Assembly (NCBI GenBank): GCA_964057225.1
Contig: OZ059900.1
Location: forward strand, 18,057,638-18,121,637
Source of the DNA: Auanema rhodensis
Taxonomy: Eukaryota > Nematoda > Chromadorea > Rhabditida > Rhabditidae
Direction of reading: 5' to 3'
DNA: 64,000 bases
Shown in pieces: positions 38,268 to 50,582 of this stretch. The position numbers and the translations under genes were made by a program. Each line of letters begins with the position of its first letter. The first letter of the stretch is position 1. The notes below the pieces were generated by a model. It did not search any database, was not told the origin of the DNA, and was given only the letters and a program-made list of their open reading frames with translations.

Positions 38268-39977
38268 GTTAGAAAATTAAGGAAATTAGCATATTCTGAG
38301 GGCACGCCCCTTATGGCTAATATTGATTAAATCGATTTTTGTTCATATGAGTCGTCAAATGCAACGAATTTCAGCGTGTTACATACTAAAATGAAGCATT
38401 TTACATGCTGAACACTAGAAAAATACAAAAACACAGTAATACCCATGAGAAATATTTTATTATGCTGGAAAACCAGTTTTTGGAAATTTCGCTGTAAACA
38501 AGGTTTTGACTTACGATTTCATGTGTTCAAACTCATGCAATGTCAATGAAACCTAGCTCAAAATTGTTAATACAATGTCTAGTTCCACTTTCACGACAAA
38601 AAAACAGGGGTTAGAAAATTAAGGAAATTAGCATATTCTGAGGGCACGCCCCTTATGGCTAATATTGATTAAATCGATTTTTGTTCATATGAGTCGTCAA
38701 ATGCAACGAATTTCAGCGTGTTACATACTAAAATGAAGCATTTTACATGCTGAACACTAGAAAAATACAAAAACACAGTATTTCCCAAGAGAAATATTTT
38801 ATTATGCTGGAAAACCAGTTTTTGGAAATTTCGCTGTAAACAAGGTTTTGACTTACGATTTCATGTGTTCAAACTCATGCAATGTCAATGAAACCCAGCT
38901 CAAAATTGTTCGTACAACGTCTAGTTCCACTTTCACGACAAAAAAACAGGGGTTAGAAAATTAAGGAAATTAGCATATTCTGAGGGCACGCCCCTTATGG
39001 CTAATATTGATTAAATCGATTTTTGTTCATATGAGTCGTCAAATGCAACGAATTTCAGCGTGTTACATACTAAAATGAAGCATTTTACATGCTGAACACT
39101 AGAAAAATACAAAAACACAGTATTTCCCATGAGAAATATTTTATTATGCTGGAAAACCAGTTTTTGGAAATTTCGCTGTAAACAAGGTTTTGACTTACGA
39201 TTTCATGTGTTCAAACTCATGCAATGTCAATGAAACCTAGCTCAAAATTGTTCGTACAACGTCTAGTTCCACTTTCACGACAAAAAAACAGGGGTTAGAA
39301 AATTAAGGAAATTAGCATATTCTGAGGGCACGCCCCTTATGGCTAATATTGATTAAATCGATTTTTGTTCATATGAGTCGTCAAATGCAACGAATTTCAG
39401 CGTGTTACACACTAAAATGAAGCATTTTACATGCTGAACACTAGAAAAATACAAAAACACAGTATTTCCCATGAGAAATATTTTATTATGCTGGAAAACC
39501 AGTTTTTGAAAATTTCGCTGTAAACAAGGTTTTGACTTACGATTTCATGTGTTCAAACTCATGCAATGTCAATGAAACCTAGCTCAAAATTGTTCCTACA
39601 ACGTCTAGTTCCACTTTCACGACAAAAAAACAGGGGTTAGAAAATTAAGGAAATTAGCATATTCTGAGGGCACGCCCTTTATGGCTAATATTGATTAAAT
39701 CGATTTTTGTTCATATGAGTCGTCAAATGCAACGAATTTCAGCGTGTTACATACTAAAATGAAGCATTTTACATGCTGAACACTAGAAAAATACAAAAAC
39801 ACAGTATTTCCCATGAGAAATATTTTATTATGCTGGAAAACCAGTTTTTGGAAATTTCGCTGTAAACAAGGTTTTGACTTACGATTTCATGTGTTCAAAC
39901 TCATGCAATGTCAATGAAACCTAGCTCAAAATTGTTCGTACAACGTCTAGTTCCACTTTCACGACAAAAAAACAGGG
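38268..39977 (+). repeat. Pentamer higher-order repeat, first copy
   Basis: Five units in order: AA302-303; T179A with T287C; plain CG; T117C with G216A; T43 with CG. T179A (38788) and T117C (39410) are diagnostic and occur only in this family. The two preceding units, at 37584 and 37926, resemble those at 41347 and 41689, so the copied region was a little longer than the pentamer. Confidence 0.85.
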
Positions 39978-42030
39978 GTTAGAAAATTAAGGAAATTAGC
40001 ATATTCTGAGGGCACGCCCCTTATGGCTAATATTGATTAAATCGATTTTTGTTCATATGAGTCGTCAAATGCAACGAATTTCAGCGTGTTACGTACTAAA
40101 ATGAAGCATTTCACATGCTGAACACTAGAAAAATACAAAAACACAGTATTTCCCATGAGAAATATTTTATTATGCTGGAAAAACGAGTTTTTGGAAATTT
40201 CGCTGTAAACAAGGTTTTGACTTACGATTTCATGTGTTCAAACTCATGCAATGTCAATGAAACCTAGCTCAAAATTGTTCGTACAACGTCTAGTTCCACT
40301 TTCACGACAAAAAAACAGGGGTTAGAAAATTAAGGAAATAAGCATATTCTGAGGGCACGCCTCTTATGGCTAATATTGATTAAATCGATTTTTGTTCATA
40401 TGAGTCGTCAAATGCAACGAATTTCAGCGTGTTACATACTAAAATGAAGCATTTTACATGCTGAACACTAGAAAAATACAAAAACACAGTAATACCCATG
40501 AGAAATATTTTATTATGCTGGAAAACCAGTTTTTGGAAATTTCGCTGTAAACAAGGTTTTGACTTACGATTTCATGTGTTCAAACTCATGCAATGTCAAT
40601 GAAACCTAGCTCAAAATTGTTAATACAATGTCTAGTTCCACTTTCACGACAAAAAAACAGGGGTTAGAAAATTAAGGAAATTAGCATATTCTGAGGGCAC
40701 GCCCCTTATGGCTAATATTGATTAAATCGATTTTTGTTCATATGAGTCGTCAAATGCAACGAATTTCAGCGTGTTACATACTAAAATGAAGCATTTTACA
40801 TGCTGAACACTAGAAAAATACAAAAACACAGTATTTCCCATGAGAAATATTTTATTATGCTGGAAAACCAGTTTTTGGAAATTTCGCTGTAAACAAGGTT
40901 TTGACTTACGATTTCATGTGTTCAAACTCATGCAATGTCAATGAAACCTAGCTCAAAATTGTTCGTACAACGTCTAGTTCCACTTTCACGACAAAAAAAC
41001 AGGGGTTAGAAAATTAAGGAAATTAGCATATTCTGAGGGCACGCCCCTTATGGCTAATATTGATTAAATCGATTTTTGTTCATATGAGTCGTCAAATGCA
41101 ACGAATTTCAGCGTGTTACACACTAAAATGAAGCATTTTACATGCTGAACACTAGAAAAATACAAAAACACAGTATTTCCCATGAGAAATATTTTATTAT
41201 GCTGGAAAACCAGTTTTTGAAAATTTCGCTGTAAACAAGGTTTTGACTTACGATTTCATGTGTTCAAACTCATGCAATGTCAATGAAACCTAGCTCAAAA
41301 TTGTTCCTACAACGTCTAGTTCCACTTTCACGACAAAAAAACAGGGGTTAGAAAATTAAGGAAATTAGCATATTCTGAGGGCACGCCCTTTATGGCTAAT
41401 ATTGATTAAATCGATTTTTGTTCATATGAGTCGTCAAATGCAACGAATTTCAGCGTGTTACATACTAAAATGAAGCATTTTACATGCTGAACACTAGAAA
41501 AATACAAAAACACAGTATTTCCCATGAGAAATATTTTATTATGCTGGAAAACCAGTTTTTGGAAATTTCGCTGTAAACAAGGTTTTGACTTACGATTTCA
41601 TGTGTTCAAACTCATGCAATGTCAATGAAACCTAGCTCAAAATTGTTCGTACAACGTCTAGTTCCACTTTCACGACAAAAAAACAGGGGTTAGAAAATTA
41701 AGGAAATTAGCATATTCTGAGGGCACGCCCCTTATGGCTAATATTGATTAAATCGATTTTTGTTCATATGAGTCGTCAAATGCAACGAATTTCAGCGTGT
41801 TACATACTAAAATGAAGCATTTTACATGCTGAACACTAGAAAAATACAAAAACACAGTAATACCCATGAGAAATATTTTATTATGCTGGAAAACCAGTTT
41901 TTGGAAATTTCGCTGTAAACAAGGTTTTGACTTACGATTTCATGTGTTCAAACTCATGCAATGTCAATGAAACCTAGCTCAAAATTGTTCGTACAACGTC
42001 TAGTTCCACTTTCACGACAAAAAAACAGGG
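39978..42030 (+). repeat. Divergent units and a shortened pentamer
   Basis: The unit at 39978 is the most divergent: 343 bp, A116G, C135, and an inserted base with a change around 40182-40184. The next, at 40321, has T20A and a C-to-T in its GC-rich patch. Then 40321-41688 repeats the pentamer order but lacks the T179A unit. Units at 41347 and 41689 match 37584-38267 in part. Confidence 0.85.
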
Positions 42031-45000
42031 GTTAGAAAATTAAGGAAATTAGCATATTCTGAGGGCACGCCCCTTATGGCTAATATTGATTAAATCGATT
42101 TTTGTTCATATGAGTCGTCAAATGCAACGAATTTCAGCGTGTTACATACTAAAATGAAGCATTTTACATGCTGAACACTAGAAAAATACAAAAACACAGT
42201 AATACCCATGAGAAATATTTTATTATGCTGGAAAACCAGTTTTTGGAAATTTCGCTGTAAACAAGGTTTTGACTTACGATTTCATGTGTTCAAACTCATG
42301 CAATGTCAATGAAACCTAGCTCAAAATTGTTAATACAATGTCTAGTTCCACTTTCACGACAAAAAAACAGGGGTTAGAAAATTAAGGAAATTAGCATATT
42401 CTGAGGGCACGCCCCTTATGGCTAATATTGATTAAATCGATTTTTGTTCATATGAGTCGTCAAATGCAACGAATTTCAGCGTGTTACATACTAAAATGAA
42501 GCATTTTACATGCTGAACACTAGAAAAATACAAAAACACAGTATTTCCCAAGAGAAATATTTTATTATGCTGGAAAACCAGTTTTTGGAAATTTCGCTGT
42601 AAACAAGGTTTTGACTTACGATTTCATGTGTTCAAACTCATGCAATGTCAATGAAACCCAGCTCAAAATTGTTCGTACAACGTCTAGTTCCACTTTCACG
42701 ACAAAAAAACAGGGGTTAGAAAATTAAGGAAATTAGCATATTCTGAGGGCACGCCCCTTATGGCTAATATTGATTAAATCGATTTTTGTTCATATGAGTC
42801 GTCAAATGCAACGAATTTCAGCGTGTTACATACTAAAATGAAGCATTTTACATGCTGAACACTAGAAAAATACAAAAACACAGTATTTCCCATGAGAAAT
42901 ATTTTATTATGCTGGAAAACCAGTTTTTGGAAATTTCGCTGTAAACAAGATTTTGACTTACGATTTCATGTGTTCAAACTCATGCAATGTCAATGAAACC
43001 TAGCTCAAAATTGTTCGTACAACGTCTAGTTCCACTTTCACGACAAAAAAACAGGGGTTAGAAAATTAAGGAAATTAGCATATTCTGAGGGCACGCCCCT
43101 TATGGCTAATATTGATTAAATCGATTTTTGTTCATATGAGTCGTCAAATGCAACGAATTTCAGCGTGTTACACACTAAAATGAAGCATTTTACATGCTGA
43201 ACACTAGAAAAATACAAAAACACAGTATTTCCCATGAGAAATATTTTATTATGCTGGAAAACCAGTTTTTGAAAATTTCGCTGTAAACAAGGTTTTGACT
43301 TACGATTTCATGTGTTCAAACTCATGCAATGTCAATGAAACCTAGCTCAAAATTGTTCGTACAACGTCTAGTTCCACTTTCACGACAAAAAAACAGGGGT
43401 TAGAAAATTAAGGAAATTAGCATATTCTGAGGGCACGCCCTTTATGGCTAATATTGATTAAATCGATTTTTGTTCATATGAGTCGTCAAATGCAACGAAT
43501 TTCAGCGTGTTACATACTAAAATGAAGCATTTTACATGCTGAACACTAGAAAAATACAAAAACACAGTATTTCCCATGAGAAATATTTTATTATGCTGGA
43601 AAACCAGTTTTTGGAAATTTCGCTGTAAACAAGGTTTTGACTTACGATTTCATGTGTTCAAACTCATGCAATGTCAATGAAACCTAGCTCAAAATTGTTC
43701 GTACAACGTCTAGTTCCACTTTCACGACAAAAAAACAGGGGTTAGAAAATTAAGGAAATTAGCATATTCTGAGGGCACGCCCCTTATGGCTAATATTGAT
43801 TAAATCGATTTTTGTTCATATGAGTCGTCAAATGCAACGAATTTCAGCGTGTTACATACTAAAATGAAGCATTTTACATGCTGAACACTAGAAAAATACA
43901 AAAACACAGTATTTCCCATGAGAAATATTTTATTATGCTGGAAAACCAGTTTTTGGAAATTTCGCTGTAAACAAGGTTTTGACTTACGATTTCATGTGTT
44001 CAAACTCATGCAATGTCAATGAAACCTAGCTCAAAATTGTTAATACAATGTCTAGTTCCACTTTCACGACAAAAAAACAGGGGTTAGAAAATTAAGGAAA
44101 TTAGCATATTCTGAGGGCACGCCCCTTATGGCTAATATTGATTAAATCGATTTTTGTTCATATGAGTCGTCAAATGCAACGAATTTCAGCGTGTTACATA
44201 CTAAAATGAAGCATTTTACATGCTGAACACTAGAAAAATACAAAAACACAGTATTTCCCAAGAGAAATATTTTATTATGCTGGAAAACCAGTTTTTGGAA
44301 ATTTCGCTGTAAACAAGGTTTTGACTTACGATTTCATGTGTTCAAACTCATGCAATGTCAATGAAACCCAGCTCAAAATTGTTCGTACAACGTCTAGTTC
44401 CACTTTCACGACAAAAAAACAGGGGTTAGAAAATTAAGGAAATTAGCATATTCTGAGGGCACGCCCCTTATGGCTAATATTGATTAAATCGATTTTTGTT
44501 CATATGAGTCGTCAAATGCAACGAATTTCAGCGTGTTACATACTAAAATGAAGCATTTTACATGCTGAACACTAGAAAAATACAAAAACACAGTATTTCC
44601 CATGAGAAATATTTTATTATGCTGGAAAACCAGTTTTTGGAAATTTCGCTGTAAACAAGATTTTGACTTACGATTTCATGTGTTCAAACTCATGCAATGT
44701 CAATGAAACCTAGCTCAAAATTGTTCGTACAACGTCTAGTTCCACTTTCACGACAAAAAAACAGGGGTTAGAAAATTAAGGAAATTAGCATATTCTGAGG
44801 GCACGCCCCTTATGGCTAATATTGATTAAATCGATTTTTGTTCATATGAGTCGTCAAATGCAACGAATTTCAGCGTGTTACACACTAAAATGAAGCATTT
44901 TACATGCTGAACACTAGAAAAATACAAAAACACAGTATTTCCCATGAGAAATATTTTATTATGCTGGAAAACCAGTTTTTGAAAATTTCGCTGTAAACAA

Positions 45001-45450
45001 GGTTTTGACTTACGATTTCATGTGTTCAAACTCATGCAATGTCAATGAAACCTAGCTCAAAATTGTTCGTACAACGTCTAGTTCCACTTTCACGACAAAA
45101 AAACAGGGGTTAGAAAATTAAGGAAATTAGCATATTCTGAGGGCACGCCCTTTATGGCTAATATTGATTAAATCGATTTTTGTTCATATGAGTCGTCAAA
45201 TGCAACGAATTTCAGCGTGTTACATACTAAAATGAAGCATTTTACATGCTGAACACTAGAAAAATACAAAAACACAGTATTTCCCATGAGAAATATTTTA
45301 TTATGCTGGAAAACCAGTTTTTGGAAATTTCGCTGTAAACAAGGTTTTGACTTACGATTTCATGTGTTCAAACTCATGCAATGTCAATGAAACCTAGCTC
45401 AAAATTGTTCGTACAACGTCTAGTTCCACTTTCACGACAAAAAAACAGGG
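42031..45450 (+). repeat. Pentamer higher-order repeat, two tandem copies
   Basis: Blocks 42031-43740 and 43741-45450 are 1,710 bp each and share T179A (42551, 44261), G236A (42950, 44660) and T117C (43173, 44883). G236A is absent from the first pentamer copy at 38268, and the T117C unit has CG rather than CC at 302-303, so these two copies derive from each other more recently than from the first. They differ at 172/174 in the lead unit (AA at 42031, TT at 43741). The unit at 43741 carries the last AA302-303 allele in the window. Confidence 0.88.
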
Positions 45451-47160
45451 GTTAGAAAATTAAGGAAATTAGCATATTCTGAGGGCACGCCCCTTATGGC
45501 TAATATTGATTAAATCGATTTTTGTTCATATGAGTCGTCAAATGCAACGAATTTCAGCGTGTTACATACTAAAATGAAGCATTTTACATGCTGAACACTA
45601 GAAAAATACAAAAACACAGTATTTCCCATGAGAAATATTTTATTATGCTGGAAAACCAGTTTTTGGAAATTTCGCTGTAAACAAGGTTTTGACTTACGAT
45701 TTCATGTGTTCAAACTCATGCAATGTCAATGAAACCTAGCTCAAAATTGTTCGTACAACGTCTAGTTCCACTTTCACGACAAAAAAACAGGGGTTAGAAA
45801 ATTAAGGAAATTAGCATATTCTGAGGGCACGCCCCTTATGGCTAATATTGATTAAATCGATTTTTGTTCATATGAGTCGTCAAATGCAACGAATTTCAGC
45901 GTGTTACATACTAAAATGAAGCATTTTACATGCTGAACACTAGAAAAATACAAAAACACAGTAATACCCATGAGAAATATTTTATTATGCTGGAAAACCA
46001 GTTTTTGGAAATTTCGCTGTAAACAAGGTTTTGACTTACGATTTCATGTGTTCAAACTCATGCAATGTCAATGAAACCTAGCTCAAAATTGTTCCTACAA
46101 CGTCTAGTTCCACTTTCACGACAAAAAAACAGGGGTTAGAAAATTAAGGAAATTAGCATATTCTGAGGGCACGCCCTTTATGGCTAATATTGATTAAATC
46201 GATTTTTGTTCATATGAGTCGTCAAATGCAACGAATTTCAGCGTGTTACATACTAAAATGAAGCATTTTACATGCTGAACGCTAGAAAAATACAAAAACA
46301 CAGTATTTCCCATGAGAAATATTTTATTATGCTGGAAAACCAGTTTTTGGAAATTTCGCTGTAAACAAGGTTTTGACTTACGATTTCATGTGTTCAAACT
46401 CATGCAATGTCAATGAAACCTAGCTCAAAATTGTTCCTACAACGTCTAGTTCCACTTTCACGACAAAAAAACAGGGGTTAGAAAATTAAGGAAATTAGCA
46501 TATTCTGAGGGCACGCCCCTTATGGCTAATATTGATTAAATCGATTTTTGTTCATATGAGTCGTCAAATGCAACGAATTTCAGCGTGTTACATACTAAAA
46601 TGAAGCATTTTACATGCTGAACACTAGAAAAATACAAAAACATAGTATTTCCCATGAGAAATATTTTATTATGCTGGAAAACCAGTTTTTGGAAATTTCG
46701 CTGTAAACAAGGTTTTGACTTACGATTTCATGTGTTCAAACTCATGCAATGTCAATGAAACCTAGCTCAAAATTGTTCGTACAACGTCTAGTTCCACTTT
46801 CACGACAAAAAAACAGGGGTTAGAAAATTAAGGAAATTAGCATATTCTGAGGGCACGCCCTTTATGGCTAATATTGATTAAATCGATTTTTGTTCATATG
46901 AGTCGTCAAATGCAACGAATTTCAGCGTGTTACATACTAAAATGAAGCATTTTACATGCTGAACACTAGAAAAATACAAAAACACAGTATTTCCCATGAG
47001 AAATATTTTATTATGCTGGAAAACCAGTTTTTGGAAATTTCGCTGTAAACAAGGTTTTGACTTACGATTTCATGTGTTCAAACTCATGCAATGTCAATGA
47101 AACCTAGCTCAAAATTGTTCGTACAACGTCTAGTTCCACTTTCACGACAAAAAAACAGGG
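45451..47160 (+). repeat. Satellite units between the two pentamer zones
   Basis: Five units. The one at 46135 carries A147G, and the one at 46477 a C-to-T change giving acatagta near position 167, later seen at 50241, 58794 and 60847. From here on the variants typical of the right part of the array become common. Confidence 0.88.
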
Positions 47161-50100
47161 GTTAGAAAATTAAGGAAATTAGCATATTCTGAGGGCACGC
47201 CCCTTATGGCTAATATTGATTAAATCGATTTTTGTTCATATGAGTCGTCAAATGCAACGAATTTCAGCGTGTCACATACTAAAATGAAGCATTTTACATG
47301 CTGAACGCTAGAAAAATACAAAAACACAGTATTTCCCATGAGAAATATTTTATTATGCTGGAAAACCAGTTTTTGGAAATTTCGCTGTAAACAAGGTTTT
47401 GACTTACGATTTCATGTGTTCAAACTCATGCAATGTCAATGAAACCTAGCTCAAAATTGTTCCTACAACGTCTAGTTCCACTTTCACGACAAAAAAACAG
47501 GGGTTAGAAAATTAAGGAAATTAGCATATTCTGAGGGCACGCCCTTTATGGCTAATATTGATTAAATCGATTTTTGTTCATATGAGTCGTCAAATGCAAC
47601 GAATTTCAGCGTGTTACATACTAAAATGAAGCATTTTACATGCTGAACGCTAGAAAAATACAAAAACACAGTATTTCCCATGAGAAATATTTTATTATGC
47701 TGGAAAACCAGTTTTTGGAAATTTCGCTGTAAACAAGGTTTTGACTTACGATTTCATGTGTTCAAACTCATGCAATGTCAATGAAACCTAGCTCAAAATT
47801 GTTGCTACAACGTCTAGTTCCACTTTCACGACAAAAAAACAGGGGTTAGAAAATTAAGGAAATTAGCATATTCTGAGGGCACGCCCCTTATGGCTAATAT
47901 TGATTAAATCGATTTTTGTTCATATGAGTCGTCAAATGCAACGAATTTCAGCGTGTTACATACTAAAATGAAGCATTTTACATGTTGAACACTAGAAAAA
48001 TACAAAAACACAGTATTTCCCATGAGAAATATTTTATTATGCTGGAAAACCAGTTTTTGGAAATTTCGCTGTAAACAAGGTTTTGACTTACGATTTCATG
48101 TGTTCAAACTCATGCAATGTCAATGAAACCTAGCTCAAAATTGTTCGTACAACGTCTAGTTCCACTTTCACGACAAAAAAACAGGGGTTAGAAAATTAAG
48201 GAAATTAGCATATTCTGAGGGCACGCCCCCTTATGGCTAATATTGATTAAATCGATTTTTGTTCATATGAGTCGTCAAATGCAACGAATTTCAGCGTGTC
48301 ACATACTAAAATGAAGCATTTTACATGCTGAACGCTAGAAAAATACAAAAACACAGTATTTCCCATGAGAAATATTTTATTATGCTGGAAAACCAGTTTT
48401 TGGAAATTTCGCTGTAAACAAGGTTTTGACTTACGATTTCATGTGTTCAAACTCATGCAATGTCAATGAAACCTAGTTCAAAATTGTTCCTACAACGTCT
48501 AGTTCCACTTTCACGACAAAAAAACAGGGGTTAGAAAATTAAGGAAATTAGCATATTCTGAGAGCACGCCCTTTATGGCTAATATTGATTAAATCGATTT
48601 TTGTTCATATGAGTCGTCAAATGCAACGAATTTCAGCGTGTCACATACTAAAATGAAGCATTTTACATGCTGAACACTAGAAAAATACAAAAACACAGTA
48701 TTTCCCATGAGAAATATTTTATTATGCTGGAAAACCAGTTTTTGGAAATTTCGCTGTAAACAAGGTTTTGACTTACGATTTCATGTGTTCAAACTCATGC
48801 AATGTCAATGAAACCTAGCTCAAAATTGTTCGTACAACGTCTAGTTCCACTTTCACGACAAAAAAACAGGGGTTAGAAAATTAAGGAAATTAGCATATTC
48901 TGAGGGCACGCCCCTTATGGCTAATATTGATTAAATCGATTTTTGTTCATATGAGTCGTCAAATGCAACGAATTTCAGCGTGTCACATACTAAAATGAAG
49001 CATTTTACATGCTGAACGCTAGAAAAATACAAAAACACAGTATTTCCCATGAGAAATATTTTATTATGCTGGAAAACCAGTTTTTGGAAATTTCGCTGTA
49101 AACAAGGTTTTGACTTACGATTTCATGTGTTCAAACTCATGCAATGTCAATGAAACCTAGCTCAAAATTGTTCCTACAACGTCTAGTTCCACTTTCACGA
49201 CAAAAAAACAGGGGTTAGAAAATTAAGGAAATTAGCATATTCTGAGGGCACGCCCTTTATGGCTAATATTGATTAAATCGATTTTTGTTCATATGAGTCG
49301 TCAAATGCAACGAATTTCAGCGTGTTACATACTAAAATGAAGCATTTTACATGCTGAACGCTAGAAAAATACAAAAACACAGTATTTCCCATGAGAAATA
49401 TTTTATTATGCTGGAAAACCAGTTTTTGGAAATTTCGCTGTAAACAAGGTTTTGACTTACGATTTCATGTGTTCAAACTCATGCAATGTCAATGAAACCT
49501 AGCTCAAAATTGTTGCTACAACGTCTAGTTCCACTTTCACGACAAAAAAACAGGGGTTAGAAAATTAAGGAAATTAGCATATTCTGAGGGCACGCCCCTT
49601 ATGGCTAATATTGATTAAATCGATTTTTGTTCATATGAGTCGTCAAATGCAACGAATTTCAGCGTGTTACATACTAAAATGAAGCATTTTACATGTTGAA
49701 CACTAGAAAAATACAAAAACACAGTATTTCCCATGAGAAATATTTTATTATGCTGGAAAACCAGTTTTTGGAAATTTCGCTGTAAACAAGGTTTTGACTT
49801 ACGATTTCATGTGTTCAAACTCATGCAATGTCAATGAAACCTAGCTCAAAATTGTTCGTACAACGTCTAGTTCCACTTTCACGACAAAAAAACAGGGGTT
49901 AGAAAATTAAGGAAATTAGCATATTCTGAGGGCACGCCCCCTTATGGCTAATATTGATTAAATCGATTTTTGTTCATATGAGTCGTCAAATGCAACGAAT
50001 TTCAGCGTGTCACATACTAAAATGAAGCATTTTACATGCTGAACGCTAGAAAAATACAAAAACACAGTATTTCCCATGAGAAATATTTTATTATGCTGGA

Positions 50101-50582
50101 AAACCAGTTTTTGGAAATTTCGCTGTAAACAAGGTTTTGACTTACGATTTCATGTGTTCAAACTCATGCAATGTCAATGAAACCTAGTTCAAAATTGTTC
50201 CTACAACGTCTAGTTCCACTTTCACGACAAAAAAACAGGGGTTAGAAAATTAAGGAAATTAGCATATTCTGAGAGCACGCCCTTTATGGCTAATATTGAT
50301 TAAATCGATTTTTGTTCATATGAGTCGTCAAATGCAACGAATTTCAGCGTGTTACATACTAAAATGAAGCATTTTACATGCTGAACACTAGAAAAATACA
50401 AAAACATAGTATTTCCCATGAGAAATATTTTATTATGCTGGAAAACCAGTTTTTGGAAATTTCGCTGTAAACAAGGTTTTGACTTACGATTTCATGTGTT
50501 CAAACTCATGCAATGTCAATGAAACCTAGCTCAAAATTGTTCCTACAACGTCTAGTTCCACTTTCACGACAAAAAAACAGGG
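47161..50582 (+). repeat. Second pentamer, two tandem copies
   Basis: Blocks 47161-48871 and 48872-50582 are each 1,711 bp. Order: T113C with A147G and CC; T43 with A147G and GC302-303; C141T; a 343-bp unit with five C, T113C, A147G and C290T; and a unit with G34A. The GC allele at 302-303 occurs only in this family. The fifth unit at 48530 is a mosaic: G34A at its start, then T113C, then CG at its end, unlike 50241. A third copy starts at 59478. Confidence 0.85.
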
